Of a DNA stretch of 64,000 bases, positions 1-9,428 are shown piece after piece. Positions within the stretch are counted from its first letter, which is position 1, and every line of letters starts with the position of its first letter. A program made the position numbers and the translations under genes. The DNA comes from Advenella incenata. Its GTDB lineage: Bacteria; Pseudomonadota; Gammaproteobacteria; Burkholderiales; Burkholderiaceae_B. Location: positions 310,001-374,000 of the forward strand of contig NZ_SHKO01000001.1 in assembly GCF_004217095.1 (NCBI RefSeq). Direction: 5' to 3'. The notes beneath the pieces were generated by a model. That model was not told the origin of the DNA. It saw only the letters and a program-made list of their open reading frames with translations, and made no database searches.

Positions 1-297
1 GCACCATAAAATATCATAAATTGATCGGCTGTGAATACAAATCAGTTCAAAGCGCACCAGTGGTGTGCGCGCACGGTTGCGTTGCCACGACAGCGGCCCG
101 GCATTTATGTCTGTCGACAGCCCAGGTTGCCGGCAGTTGTTGGAACCCCGATCGCCTCATATGTACTGGCTGTAAGGCCATGCAAGTATAGATTGGATAT
201 TTCGTTTATGATTTCCCATGCTCTGCACATCTGTCTCTTTTGCCCTGTGCAGAATGAATAACGTAAATGATATCAATAGCATGAAAAGGAAGCAGGT

Positions 298-1122
298 ATG
301 AATCTGGAAATAGCGGGCAAGTGGGCCCTGGTTTGTGGCGCCAGCAAAGGGTTGGGTTTTGGATGCGCAAAGGCGCTGGTTGATAATGGCGTCAATGTGG
401 TGATCAATGCAAGGCGCGCCGAGGTGTTGCAAGCCGCAGCAAGTGAATTGGCTGCTGTATCCGAAGCCGCGGCAAAACGCGATGGGTTTGTTGCCGCAAA
501 AGTCATTTCCATTGCCTGCGATATCACGACTGTCGAAGGGCGCGAGGCGGTATTCAGTGCCGCAGGCGGTCCTGGCAAGGACTTCGATATTGTGGTGACC
601 AATGCGGGTGGGCCTCCTCCGGGCGACTTCCGAGAATGGGAGCGTGACGCCTGGATAAAAGCGATTGACGCCAATATGCTGACACCGATCGAACTGATCA
701 GGGCTACCGTTGATGGCATGGCATCACGCGGCTTCGGGCGCATCGTCAATATCACGTCAAGCGCAGTGAAGGCACCCATCGATATCCTGGGGTTGTCAAA
801 CGGAGCACGCTCGGGGCTCACGGGATTTGTTGCCGGTGTAGCGCGCTCGAGCATCGCGGAAAAGGGTGTGACCATCAACAACATTCTGCCGGGAAAATTT
901 GCCACCGATCGCCTGGAAGGCAATATCAAAGTGACGGCCGCCAAATCAGGCAAGGACGAGGACACGATCAGACAGGCTCAGCAGGCGGTTGTTCCTGCCA
1001 AACGGTTTGGCCATCCTGACGAATTCGGTGCCCTGTGCGCCTTTCTGTGCAGTCAGCAGGCCGGTTATATCACAGGCCAGAACATGCTGATTGATGGCGG
1101 TATGTACAGCGGCACGTTCTGA
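298..1122 (+). CDS. SDR family oxidoreductase (3-oxoacyl-ACP reductase-like), atypical active site
   Basis: This 274-residue protein has a Rossmann fold. The cofactor motif GASKGLG lies at residues 14-20, NAGG is near residue 103, and the C-terminal IDGG loop is typical of the classical SDR length class. The usual YxxxK catalytic pair is absent: the region after the active-site serines reads LGLSNGARSGLTGF, so Tyr and Lys are not in their normal places. That pattern is known in a BKR-like SDR subgroup whose members are often annotated as 3-oxoacyl-ACP reductases. The start is ATG with a purine-rich GGAAGCAGG upstream. It is a single-gene unit with no obvious partner. Substrate and even reductase activity are unknown. 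Confidence 0.85.
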   Translation: MNLEIAGKWALVCGASKGLGFGCAKALVDNGVNVVINARRAEVLQAAASELAAVSEAAAKRDGFVAAKVISIACDITTVEGREAVFSAAGGPGKDFDIVVTNAGGPPPGDFREWERDAWIKAIDANMLTPIELIRATVDGMASRGFGRIVNITSSAVKAPIDILGLSNGARSGLTGFVAGVARSSIAEKGVTINNILPGKFATDRLEGNIKVTAAKSGKDEDTIRQAQQAVVPAKRFGHPDEFGALCAFLCSQQAGYITGQNMLIDGGMYSGTF

Positions 1123-1310
1123 TCAGAAGTCTCGCGGAGCCACAAGTGCTGCGGCAGGTCACGCCATGGGATTGTCAGGCGTCGCGTTGGCTTTATGCTA
1201 TATGCGACACGGACGGCGCCGGCGTGGCTGTGGCGCACCGGCTGTTCGCTGCGTTCCGGATAAGCCATGCAGTCATGCACGCACTGCTGATGCAGCGCCC
1301 GGCAATCGAA

Positions 1311-2726
1311 TCACGTTTGTGAAGATGCCGGATCTGCAGGAAAATGCAGTGCGAAGCGTATCTGTCCAGCGGGCATGGCAAGCACTGTAGCGGTACCACC
1401 ATGCAGGGCCATGATGGCCTTGACCAGCGCAAGACCCAGTCCGTTCGATTCGGTATATTCATTGCGCGATTGATCACCACGATAAAAGCGGTCGAACATG
1501 CGCTCGGCCTGAGACTGGGATACCGGCTCACTGGTATTCTCGATTGTCACCGTGCAGCCTGACGGCTCTGCATGCGCAGATAGCAGTATGGGCATGCCGG
1601 ACCTGCCATAGCGTATGGCGTTGATCACAAGATTGTTCACGGCGCGACGCCACATGACGGTGTTGGCCACCACCTGGCCGCTGGCACTGACGTGCAACGC
1701 CATGCCCCGCTCCTGGGCGGGTCCTTCAAAATACTCGCCTATCTTGTGCAGCTCCGTGGCCAGATCCAGCGGCGCGCGTTCGATGGCTATTGTGGCGTGA
1801 TCGGCGCGAGACAAGAACAGGATGTTCTCGATGATATGCGCAATACGCTCCAATTCCTCAAGATTGGACTCCAGCAACTGTTCATATTCTTCTTTTGTTC
1901 GAACTCTTCCCAACGCCACCTGTGTCTGCCCCATCAGAATGTTTACCGGCGTCCGAAGCTCGTGGGCCAGGTCGGCAGAGAACTGGGACAGATGCTCAAA
2001 GCCACCTTGCAGCCTGTCAAGCATTGCATTAAAGGCAATCGCAAGCTGGTGCAGCTCGCTGGGTACTCCCGTATCGGGAAAGCGCAATGTCAATTGTGAT
2101 GGTGTGATTTGTGCAGCAAGTTGGCTCATTCTGGTCAGAGACCTCAGACCCCGTTTGAGCAGAAGATAGCTCAGCAGTGTGGTCAGCAGCACTGCCAGTA
2201 CAATGGCGCCGATAACGCGCAGCAGATAATCATGCAGCAGGCCGGCTTCCTGAGTCATGACATAGGCTGCAGTGATCCGTACCGTGCCTCCCTGATCGCC
2301 AATGTCCGCCAGCGCCGATACCCAGCGCACCCTGATGCCGTCGGCGCGTTCTCCGGCATGCAGCGCATTGATGGTCAGCCGCTGGCCGACAGGCACTGGT
2401 ATCATGGGCGGGGGCGTCATGCGATCGGGATTGACGACAATAAATGGAGTCCCGTTTTCGCGCTGGAAGATCCGTACATCTTTTTCGTTGCCCAGCATGC
2501 TTTCAAAAATTGCCGGGCGCTCTTCCATTTGCCGCACATTGTACAAGTCGTGCAACAGGGCACGGAAGCGTTCAACGCGGCCGATCAGTGTGTAGTCGGC
2601 GCGTACTTCCAGTGCCTGTTTCGCCGAGGAATAAAGATAGAATCCGAGTGAAGAGACAATCAGGCATGAAATAACCGCAAACGACAGCGTGGCCCAGATT
2701 GCCAGCGAACGGCGCTTGCCGGGCAT
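1311..2726 (-). CDS. cusS: Heavy-metal (copper-type) sensor histidine kinase
   Basis: This is a 471-residue inner-membrane kinase. A first membrane segment spans about residues 10-33, a periplasmic sensor region about 35-165, a second membrane segment about 168-191, then HAMP. The HisKA box has phospho-acceptor His255 in ADLAHELRTPVN, followed by an HATPase_c domain with N-box NNLVINAIRYG and G-box NGLGLAL. It follows the response regulator with overlapping stop and start codons (TGATG), so the two are co-transcribed. The architecture and the linked Cus-box fit the CusS/CopS/IrlS family sensing periplasmic Cu(I)/Ag(I). The metal assignment is inferred from that context. Confidence 0.88.
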   Translation of the reverse strand: MPGKRRSLAIWATLSFAVISCLIVSSLGFYLYSSAKQALEVRADYTLIGRVERFRALLHDLYNVRQMEERPAIFESMLGNEKDVRIFQRENGTPFIVVNPDRMTPPPMIPVPVGQRLTINALHAGERADGIRVRWVSALADIGDQGGTVRITAAYVMTQEAGLLHDYLLRVIGAIVLAVLLTTLLSYLLLKRGLRSLTRMSQLAAQITPSQLTLRFPDTGVPSELHQLAIAFNAMLDRLQGGFEHLSQFSADLAHELRTPVNILMGQTQVALGRVRTKEEYEQLLESNLEELERIAHIIENILFLSRADHATIAIERAPLDLATELHKIGEYFEGPAQERGMALHVSASGQVVANTVMWRRAVNNLVINAIRYGRSGMPILLSAHAEPSGCTVTIENTSEPVSQSQAERMFDRFYRGDQSRNEYTESNGLGLALVKAIMALHGGTATVLAMPAGQIRFALHFPADPASSQT

Positions 2727-3409
2727 CAGGACTCTTCCGAAAACATATAGCCGACGCTGCGCACGGTGTGGATCAGCTTGCGGTCGAACGGGGCGTCAAT
2801 CTTTGCGCGCAGCCGCTTGATGGCAACATCGACCACATTGGTATCGCTATCGAAATTCATATCCCAAACCTGCGAGGCAATATCACTGCGTGACAGCGCC
2901 TCGCCTTGCCGTCGGATCAGCAAATGCAGAAGCATGAATTCCTTATTGGTCAGAACGATATTGACTCCCTGGCGGGTCACCTTGTGTCGCAAGGGATCCA
3001 GTTGCAGGTCCGCCAATTGAAATACTTCAGAATCACGTACGACGCCACGCCGCAACAGTGTACGAACGCGCAGGACCAGTTCGGTAAATGAAAATGGTTT
3101 GACCAGATAATCGTCGGCGCCAAGCTGCAGGCCGCGAATCCGGTCATCCACCTGGTCGCGGGCGGTCAGGAATATGACGGGTACATCGCGCTCGCGCCGC
3201 AACGCGCTCATGACCTGCCAGCCATCTTTGCCGGGCAGCATCACATCCAGAATGACTAGATCATAGTCCTGTGTCTGAGCCAGATGCAGGCCGTCCACGC
3301 CATTGCGGGCAAGATCGACGGCATAGCCCGATTCAAGCAGGCCTTTTCTGAGGTAATCACCGGTTTTTGAGTCGTCTTCAATAACGAGAATGGTCACGGT
3401 CGCTTCCAC
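2726..3409 (-). CDS. cusR: Heavy-metal response regulator, OmpR/CusR type
   Basis: This is a 227-residue two-domain response regulator. The receiver domain (about 5-115) carries the acidic pair EDD, phospho-acceptor Asp55 in LDVMLPG and the conserved Lys of VKPFSF. The C-terminal OmpR winged helix ends in TVRSVGYMF. The longest frame starts at GTG 3409. A second in-frame GTG at 3397, preceded by GGAAG, gives a receiver that begins directly with TILVIEDD and may be the real start. It lies upstream of the kinase gene and is divergent from the DUF305/beta-propeller pair. A perfect ATGACA-N4-TGTCAT inverted repeat sits in the shared promoter region, the arrangement of a CusR operator. Confidence 0.88.
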   Translation of the reverse strand: MEATVTILVIEDDSKTGDYLRKGLLESGYAVDLARNGVDGLHLAQTQDYDLVILDVMLPGKDGWQVMSALRRERDVPVIFLTARDQVDDRIRGLQLGADDYLVKPFSFTELVLRVRTLLRRGVVRDSEVFQLADLQLDPLRHKVTRQGVNIVLTNKEFMLLHLLIRRQGEALSRSDIASQVWDMNFDSDTNVVDVAIKRLRAKIDAPFDRKLIHTVRSVGYMFSEES

Positions 3410-3451
3410 GGGATTGGGCAGGAAATCGTACCACGTTATCTTAAGCGGTTA

Positions 3452-3467
3452 ATGACAAATATGTCAT
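3452..3467. promoter_or_regulatory. Candidate Cus-box (CusR operator)
   Basis: The sequence ATGACAAATATGTCAT is a perfect 6-bp inverted repeat with a 4-nt spacer. It matches the core ATGACA-A-NN-T-TGTCAT of the E. coli CusR box except that the innermost base pair is the expected A/A..A arrangement rather than strictly A..T. It lies in the 182-bp divergent gap between cusR and the DUF305 gene, so it could serve both directions. Confidence 0.7.
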
Positions 3468-3591
3468 CAAAAAGCCATGTTGCTGACAGGAGCCGATCGT
3501 TACGATGCATATGAAGGCTTTGGCTATCACAACGATGATAGCGCGAGGCCAACCCCTGCTTTGAAACCCCTAATGATTAAGGACTTGTGAT

Positions 3592-4053
3592 ATGTCGCCT
3601 ATTCAGTTTACTGCGTTGCCTGTCAGAGCGCGCATTGTCGCTGCCGCCCTGTGCCTGTGCATGGGCTTGTCGGGCACCTTTGCCTATGCGCATGCCGGGC
3701 ATGCCCACCATGGAGCGAGCTCGTCCGAGACCAGTTCAACAAAGACCAACACCAAACCTCCTGCTTTTGTCGCCAGCACCGCCAAATCCTTTGATGCCCT
3801 GATGAACGACGCTATGGCGGTGATGGATTATGGAATGCTGCAGGCCCCCATGAATGGTAATGCCGAGCACGATTTTGTCACGATGATGATACCCCACCAT
3901 CAGGGTGCGGTGGATATGGCCAAAGCGGTGCTGCTGTATTCCAGGGATACCGGCCTTCGTAACCTGGCGCTGGGCATTATTGCCGAACAGCAAAACGAGA
4001 TCAATGTGATGCAGACTTTTCTGCAGAAACATGCCGAAAATACTTCGGAATGA
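3592..4053 (+). CDS. DUF305 domain protein, periplasmic, copper-associated
   Basis: This 153-residue secreted protein has a signal peptide at about residues 10-37, ending near AYAHA. A His-rich stretch (HAGHAHHGA) follows, then a DUF305 four-helix ferritin-like domain with the family hallmark DFVTMMIPHHQGAVDMA. DUF305 proteins commonly sit in copper or silver resistance loci, and CopM of Synechocystis is a copper-binding member. The gene is divergent from cusRS across the Cus-box, and AAGGA precedes the ATG. A periplasmic metal-binding role is therefore the best inference. The catalytic or chaperone function is not established. Confidence 0.82.
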   Translation: MSPIQFTALPVRARIVAAALCLCMGLSGTFAYAHAGHAHHGASSSETSSTKTNTKPPAFVASTAKSFDALMNDAMAVMDYGMLQAPMNGNAEHDFVTMMIPHHQGAVDMAKAVLLYSRDTGLRNLALGIIAEQQNEINVMQTFLQKHAENTSE

Positions 4054-4109
4054 TGCGAGCAGCGCATTCCGTTATCACATCTTCAACGAACTTTATAAGC
4101 GAATTCAGT

Positions 4110-5501
4110 ATGAAAAAATTCTCCGCACTTCCGGTACTGGCGGCCACCGCTTTGTATGGCAGCACCGTTGCCGCGTCTCCTTCATCGCATGATCGTGTAT
4201 ACACCGCGGATCAGAACAGCAATACCGTCTCGGTGATCAATCCGGCCACAAATACATTGCTTGGCCAGATCAAGCTGGGCAACCCGCGTCCCGATCTGCT
4301 TTCCCCCTTATACAAGGGACAGATCAACGTGCATGGCATGGGGTTCTCACCGGATCACAAGACATTGGTTGTGGTATCCAATGGTTCCAATTCCGTTACC
4401 TTTATCGATACTGCAACCAACGCCGTGAAAGGCACAACCTATGTGGGCCGTTCGCCGCACGAAGGTTTCTTCACTGCCGATGGTAGCGAAGTGTGGGTGG
4501 TGGTGCGTGGCGAAGACTACGTCTCGGTGATCGATCCAAAAACCTATAAGGAAAAACGGCGTATCCAGACCGATCCGGGACCGGGCATGGTTATGTTCGC
4601 ACCCGATGGCAAACTTGCCTTTGTGGTCTCTAGCTTCACGGCGAAAGTGTCGGTGGTCGATGTGAAGACCCACAAGATCATCAAGAAAATCGACGTGGTC
4701 AGCCCGTTTTCTCCTTTCGTGCAGTTCACGCCCGATTTCCGGGAGATCTGGATGACTCACAAGGATGTGGGCAAGGTCACGCGGATTGATACCAAAACGC
4801 TGAAGGTGACCGGTGTGATGGATATCGGATTCATTACCAACCATCTGGCTTTTGCCGAAGTGAACGGGAAGACCCTTGCTTATGTCACCGTGGGTGGTGA
4901 AAATGCCGTGAAGGTATATACGACAGATAAAGAGGCAAAACTGGTGTCGACCATTCCCACTGGGGCTCTGCCGCACGGCATATGGCGCTCGGACGATGGC
5001 AGTCGTCTTTATGTAGGTCTGGAAAATGGCGATGCCGTGGACGTGATTGATCCGGCGGCAGGTAAAGTGGTGGCGCGTATCCCGGTTGGCCAGGCGCCAC
5101 AGGCACTGGCGTATGTGTCAAATGTCATCACGCAGGGAGAAGGCAAGGACAATCTGGTACCACGGGTAAATAGTGATCCGGCCAATCTGTCCCTGAAACC
5201 GGTCAAAGAGGACGCGCGTGGTTTTGTCGTGTTGCGTAATCTGGGGCTGGTTGACGCGCTGGAAGTCAATCTGTTTCGTCTGAAGCCCAAGACCGTATAT
5301 AGCGTCTATCTGAATGGCAAAGAGATGCCGGCAGCAAGTTTTCAGACTGATCAGAAAGGCAATGCTAACGGTACGATGATCGCACCGTTGAGAACGCCGG
5401 CCAAGGCAGGTTCAACCGACGCTTCTGCGACCAACAGCATTATCGTCATGCAGGGAGATGCGCCGGTAGACGCCAAGGAGGCAGCGTTAATCAATCTTTG
5501 A
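4110..5501 (+). CDS. YncE-family secreted beta-propeller protein
   Basis: The 463-residue protein begins at MKKFSALPVLAATALYG, which is a good signal peptide. A longer frame opens at 4050 inside the stop region of the preceding gene but would bury the signal sequence. Repeated blades of the type VxVIDxxTxKVxxxIxVG (for example VSVINPATN, VSVIDPKTY, VSVVDVKTH, VDVIDPAAG) give a seven-bladed YncE/surface-antigen-like propeller. About 110 residues of a separate C-terminal domain follow. It lies 56 bp downstream of the DUF305 gene in the same transcription unit, suggesting a periplasmic partner in copper handling. No catalytic motif is visible. Confidence 0.8.
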   Translation: MKKFSALPVLAATALYGSTVAASPSSHDRVYTADQNSNTVSVINPATNTLLGQIKLGNPRPDLLSPLYKGQINVHGMGFSPDHKTLVVVSNGSNSVTFIDTATNAVKGTTYVGRSPHEGFFTADGSEVWVVVRGEDYVSVIDPKTYKEKRRIQTDPGPGMVMFAPDGKLAFVVSSFTAKVSVVDVKTHKIIKKIDVVSPFSPFVQFTPDFREIWMTHKDVGKVTRIDTKTLKVTGVMDIGFITNHLAFAEVNGKTLAYVTVGGENAVKVYTTDKEAKLVSTIPTGALPHGIWRSDDGSRLYVGLENGDAVDVIDPAAGKVVARIPVGQAPQALAYVSNVITQGEGKDNLVPRVNSDPANLSLKPVKEDARGFVVLRNLGLVDALEVNLFRLKPKTVYSVYLNGKEMPAASFQTDQKGNANGTMIAPLRTPAKAGSTDASATNSIIVMQGDAPVDAKEAALINL

Positions 5502-5524
5502 AGGGCATTCTGGCGGCTGTCGGC

Positions 5525-6718
5525 TTAATATTTCAACTGGAATTGTCGTAGCTGGTCCATGTCGGGTGTGATACCAATTCCGGGTTCATCAGAAAGCGAT
5601 ATCCGGCCTTCATATGGCTTAAGATAAGGCCCGGCAATCAGGTCCCGCAGCGGATTCGGATTAGAATCTACTTCGACATAGCCCGGGCCGCCGACACCGG
5701 CTTTCAGATGCATGGAGGCCACAAGGCCAATGCCGCCGCCCAGCCAGTGTGGACAGAACAGACGCTGGTGGGCGACGGCATAATGGCCAACCGGTACGCA
5801 GCCACTGAAGCCGCCCCATTTGCCCAGATCGGGCTGGATCACGCCGAAAGCGCCTGAATCAACGATGTCGCGGAAATTGGCCTCTCCCCGGATGTTCTCG
5901 CCGCCGGCAAGGGTAATGTCGCTGGCTGCGGCCAGTTGCTGCCAGGCGCCCAGCGGTGAATCGGCCGTCATCGGCTCTTCCAGCCAGTCGGGCGTAAAGG
6001 GCGCAAGAAGCCTGGCCATGTGCTGTGCCTCGTCCGCAGACCAGGCCTGGTTCGCATCCACCATCAAAGGCGTGTCCGGTCCCAGCAGTTCACGCAGACT
6101 GCGCAGATTGCCGATATCGCGTTCGCGGCCGAATCCCACTTTCAGCTTGAAGGCGCGATAGCCTTCCTGCTGCTTGGCCAGGGCCAGTTTTTCCGGGTCG
6201 CTGGGGCTGATGCCGGAAGCGTAAACGGCAATCTCTGATGTGCCGCCCAATAGCTGCCACAACGGTTTACCCACCTTCCTTGCCGCCAGGTCCCACAGGG
6301 CGATGTCGGCGCCGGCGATGGCCTGTGCCAGCGTGCCCGGCTCGCCGCTCTGTATGCCCAGCACATGCAGGCGCTGGTGCAGGGTCTGGAATGCCTGCCT
6401 GGGGTTGTCCCAGGTGCGCTCAAGCAATATCGGTGCAATGCATGATTGCAGAATGCGGGCGCGGTGCTCGGCGCCGACGCTGGGAAAATTGCACCATATT
6501 TCGCCCCAGCCGACCAGGCCGTCCTGGCTTTGCATTCGCACCAGCACTGCCGGCCGATCGTACATGATGCCAAATGAAGTTTGCACCGGCTCGCTGACGG
6601 GGGCGCGAAAAACCAGCGCATCCACGTGTGACAGCTTGATCGGCTGCAATTGCAGATCGGCATCCGCGCTGTGTTCCCGCGTGGTGCAACCAGCGCTTTG
6701 GCTATCGGTGTCCTGCAT
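5525..6718 (-). CDS. Mandelate racemase/muconate lactonizing enzyme family protein
   Basis: This 397-residue enolase-superfamily enzyme has an N-terminal capping domain and a C-terminal modified TIM barrel. Visible acid/base and metal residues are the KLKVG (KxK) motif, metal ligands in MVDANQAW, WLEEP and GGEN, and a histidine in CPHWLGGGIG. That combination resembles the mandelate racemase subgroup, which includes sugar-acid dehydratases and racemases. It is the last gene of the minus-strand operon with a GMC oxidoreductase and an ABC importer, 43 bp after the GMC gene. The substrate cannot be read from the sequence; an imported hydroxy or sugar acid is the likely class. Confidence 0.85.
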   Translation of the reverse strand: MQDTDSQSAGCTTREHSADADLQLQPIKLSHVDALVFRAPVSEPVQTSFGIMYDRPAVLVRMQSQDGLVGWGEIWCNFPSVGAEHRARILQSCIAPILLERTWDNPRQAFQTLHQRLHVLGIQSGEPGTLAQAIAGADIALWDLAARKVGKPLWQLLGGTSEIAVYASGISPSDPEKLALAKQQEGYRAFKLKVGFGRERDIGNLRSLRELLGPDTPLMVDANQAWSADEAQHMARLLAPFTPDWLEEPMTADSPLGAWQQLAAASDITLAGGENIRGEANFRDIVDSGAFGVIQPDLGKWGGFSGCVPVGHYAVAHQRLFCPHWLGGGIGLVASMHLKAGVGGPGYVEVDSNPNPLRDLIAGPYLKPYEGRISLSDEPGIGITPDMDQLRQFQLKY

Positions 6719-6761
6719 GATTATCCTTTATTGCGATTGAAATTTCTTTTTTGCGCTCGCG

Positions 6762-8396
6762 CTAGCCTTTTGCGTTCAGGATCAGATCCGCGCCTTTTTC
6801 GCCGATCATGATCGAGGCGGCGTTGGTATTGGCCGAGATCATTTCGGGCATGACAGACGCATCGATCACCCGCAGACGCTGCACGCCCTGGACCTTGAGC
6901 ATGAGATCGACCACTGCACGGTTGTCCGAGCCCATGCGGCAGGAACCAACGGCATGAAAAACCGTGCCACCGCATTCACGAGCAAATGCAATCATTCCTT
7001 CACGTGATTGGCGGTCGCCGCCGGGCAGCACTTCGGTGTCGATCAGGTCGCGGAAAGCCGGCTGGTTATATATGTCTCGCAGCATTTGCAGCCCGGCGGC
7101 CAGCGTCTGGCGATCAATCTCTTCACTCAGATAACGGGTTTCAATAGCGGGCGGGGCCAATGGATCGGCGCTGCGGATCTGCAGTCTGCCTCGTGATGCC
7201 GGTCGGCATTGCGATGCCGAGGCGGTAAAGCCGGGGTAGGCGTGCAACGGGGTGCCGGGCTTGTCTACCGATAATGGCATCACATTAAATTGTATATCTG
7301 AGCGATCGTCGGTCGCGTATTGTGTTTTTGCAAATCCGCCAACCTGTCCCGCACCAACGGTAAGCGGGCCGGCATGCCTGAACGCCCATTGCAAACCCAT
7401 GGCCGCCAGTTTCAGCGGATTGCGAACGTCATTATTGAGCGACATTTTCTTTTTCAGACGAACAATTGTGCGCGCCTGGTAGTGGTCTTTCAGGTTTTCC
7501 CCCACTTCAGGCGCATCAAAGACCACGGGAATACCATGCTTTTCCAGTAACGCTTTGGGCCCTATGCCTGACAACTGCAATATTTGCGGAGACTGCACGG
7601 CGCCGGCCGATAGAATCACTTCGGCATCTGCTTGCGCCTGATGGAGCGCGCCATTTTGCAGCCATTGCACACCAGTAGCTGTTGTACCGTTGAACACAAT
7701 TCGGGTCAGATGCGCTTCGGTCAGTACGGTAAGGTTGGCGCGGGCCTGAGCCGGTCGCAGAAACGCGGTTGCTGCACTGGAGCGCCAGCCGTTTTTCATG
7801 CTCAACTGATAGGCGCCTACGCCAAATTCGGTGGCGCCATTGAAATCGGGGTTGAAGGGCAGCCCGAACTGCTGCCCGGCTTCCAGCCACGCCTGGCAAT
7901 AAGGATGGTCGTTCTTCAGATCGGATACGCCCAATTCACCGCGACCACCGTGATATTGGCTTTCACCATGTTCGTAGCCCTCGGAGCGTTTGAAGAAAGG
8001 CAATACCGATTGATAATTCCAGCCGGTGGCGCCCCTGGCGGCCCAATCGTCGTAGTCCTGATGCTGGCCTCGAATGTACAGCAGGCCATTGATGGAGCTG
8101 GATCCGCCCAGCACCCGGCCGCGCGGCCAGATGATGTTTCTGCCCGCCGTGCCTTCACACGGTTCGGTATCGAAAAGTCGGGAAAAACGCGTATCGTAAA
8201 TGGTTTTGAAATAGCCGACCGGCAGGTGAAGCCAGAAATTTTTGTTTGGCTTACCCGCTTCGAGCAACAGCACACGCACGGCTGGGTTGGCTGACAGCCG
8301 ATTGGCCAGGACACAGCCGGCCGAACCGGCGCCCACGATAATATAATCGTAGGCGCCAGAATGCTGTATCGACCGTTGTTCACTCATTTGGTTCAT
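6762..8396 (-). CDS. GMC family FAD-dependent oxidoreductase (choline-dehydrogenase-like)
   Basis: The 544-residue flavoprotein starts MNQMSEQ; a second ATG at 8387 is possible. Its N-terminal FAD motif is DYIIVGAGSAGCVLANRLS, followed by the GMC signature GSSSINGLLYIRG. The C-terminal catalytic region contains FHAVGSCRMG with the expected active-site histidine, then DASVMPEMISANTNA. It probably oxidises a primary or secondary alcohol and passes electrons to the quinone pool or oxygen. Its ATG overlaps the stop of the upstream ABC receptor gene (ATGA), so the two are translationally coupled. The family is certain; the substrate is not. Confidence 0.88.
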   Translation of the reverse strand: MNQMSEQRSIQHSGAYDYIIVGAGSAGCVLANRLSANPAVRVLLLEAGKPNKNFWLHLPVGYFKTIYDTRFSRLFDTEPCEGTAGRNIIWPRGRVLGGSSSINGLLYIRGQHQDYDDWAARGATGWNYQSVLPFFKRSEGYEHGESQYHGGRGELGVSDLKNDHPYCQAWLEAGQQFGLPFNPDFNGATEFGVGAYQLSMKNGWRSSAATAFLRPAQARANLTVLTEAHLTRIVFNGTTATGVQWLQNGALHQAQADAEVILSAGAVQSPQILQLSGIGPKALLEKHGIPVVFDAPEVGENLKDHYQARTIVRLKKKMSLNNDVRNPLKLAAMGLQWAFRHAGPLTVGAGQVGGFAKTQYATDDRSDIQFNVMPLSVDKPGTPLHAYPGFTASASQCRPASRGRLQIRSADPLAPPAIETRYLSEEIDRQTLAAGLQMLRDIYNQPAFRDLIDTEVLPGGDRQSREGMIAFARECGGTVFHAVGSCRMGSDNRAVVDLMLKVQGVQRLRVIDASVMPEMISANTNAASIMIGEKGADLILNAKG

Positions 8397-9391
8397 GCTT
8401 TGATCACGTTCAGATAAAGTTTGGGATCAAAATACTGGGCTGCCGGTGTGGCATTCGGAATGCTGGCAAAATCAATGAAGAAATCGCTGACGCGCTGCAG
8501 CCATTTGGTGACGGAACCGTCGGCATACAGCTTGGCCCATTCCGCAGAGGTGAACATTTTCTGGGCCGCGTATTGCTCCTTGATATCTGCCAATGGCACC
8601 TGGGGGTAATGTTTTGCCTGAATTGCTTCTAGCGCCTTGTCGGTATTGGCAATCAGATAGTCATTAGCCTGGGCCCAGCCACGTATAATTTTTTCCAGCA
8701 CGTCCTTGTTCTTGTCGTAATAATCGTTTCGCGCCGCCCAGCCACCCATGATGGCCGCTTCGGGATAAAACTTGGAGGCATCTACCAGCATTTTTGCGCT
8801 GGGCACTTTGTTGCGAATGGGAATGTTGAACGGAACCCATAAGGCAATGGCCGGCACCGCTTTGGAAATAAACGCAGTGACCGCATCCTGCATGCGCTGA
8901 TTGATGATTTTCACGTCTTTCTTGGGGTCCAGTCCGTTTTTGCGCAGGGCATTGTCCAGGAACACATGCGCAGTCGTGCCTGTGGTGGTGGATATCTGCT
9001 TGCCTTTCATATCAGCGATCGAGTTGATACCCATATCCGGGTGCACCCACAACTGTGCCGTGGCAAACTCCACGTCATTCATCAGAAATACCTTGCCTTG
9101 TCCGCGAGCAGGGAAATTGGACATGACGGCACCGGTGCTCAGTACGTCGATACTGCCGCCGCTCATGGCCTGAAACAGTTCCAGACCAGTCTGAAATTGA
9201 ATGAATTCCATCTGCAGCCCGTTCTTCTTCCAGATACCCATGTCCTCGGCCAGCCAGATCTGACCATCTACGGCCAGGGTATGCAGATAGCCAACCTTGA
9301 CTTTGGTGGTGCTCTGGGCGAAAACGGGTGAGGCATGTAACCCAACGGCTGCGGTGCCGGCCGCCATCTTGATAAAAGTTCTACGTTTCAT
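8393..9391 (-). CDS. ABC transporter substrate-binding protein, SsuA/TauA/NMT1-like
   Basis: This 332-residue periplasmic receptor has a twin-arginine-like leader (MKRRTFIKMAAGTAAVG) with a cleavage site near VFAQ. The body is a type-II binding fold of the NMT1/TauA/SsuA class: KVGYLHTLAVDGQIWLAEDMGIWKK-like start, GMEF-type first lobe and TTGTTAHVFLDNAL hinge region. These receptors bring in sulfonates, nitrate, aromatic acids or other small anions. It is followed by the GMC gene with a 4-bp overlap and preceded by the ATPase gene. The ligand is unknown; taurine or sulfonate specificity should not be assumed. Confidence 0.86.
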   Translation of the reverse strand: MKRRTFIKMAAGTAAVGLHASPVFAQSTTKVKVGYLHTLAVDGQIWLAEDMGIWKKNGLQMEFIQFQTGLELFQAMSGGSIDVLSTGAVMSNFPARGQGKVFLMNDVEFATAQLWVHPDMGINSIADMKGKQISTTTGTTAHVFLDNALRKNGLDPKKDVKIINQRMQDAVTAFISKAVPAIALWVPFNIPIRNKVPSAKMLVDASKFYPEAAIMGGWAARNDYYDKNKDVLEKIIRGWAQANDYLIANTDKALEAIQAKHYPQVPLADIKEQYAAQKMFTSAEWAKLYADGSVTKWLQRVSDFFIDFASIPNATPAAQYFDPKLYLNVIKA

Positions 9392-9428
9392 AGCAACGAT
9401 CTCCTTTGGTATTTGACAGCCAGTGCGT

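Noticed and set aside
1-297. Open frame at 31-261 at the left edge
   Set aside because: No ribosome-binding site, unusual Cys/Arg/Pro composition and no family features; the region is treated as the upstream region of the first SDR gene.
4347-4976. 209-codon minus-strand open frame inside the YncE-like gene
   Set aside because: Antisense shadow of a regular repeat protein; no start signal or family features.
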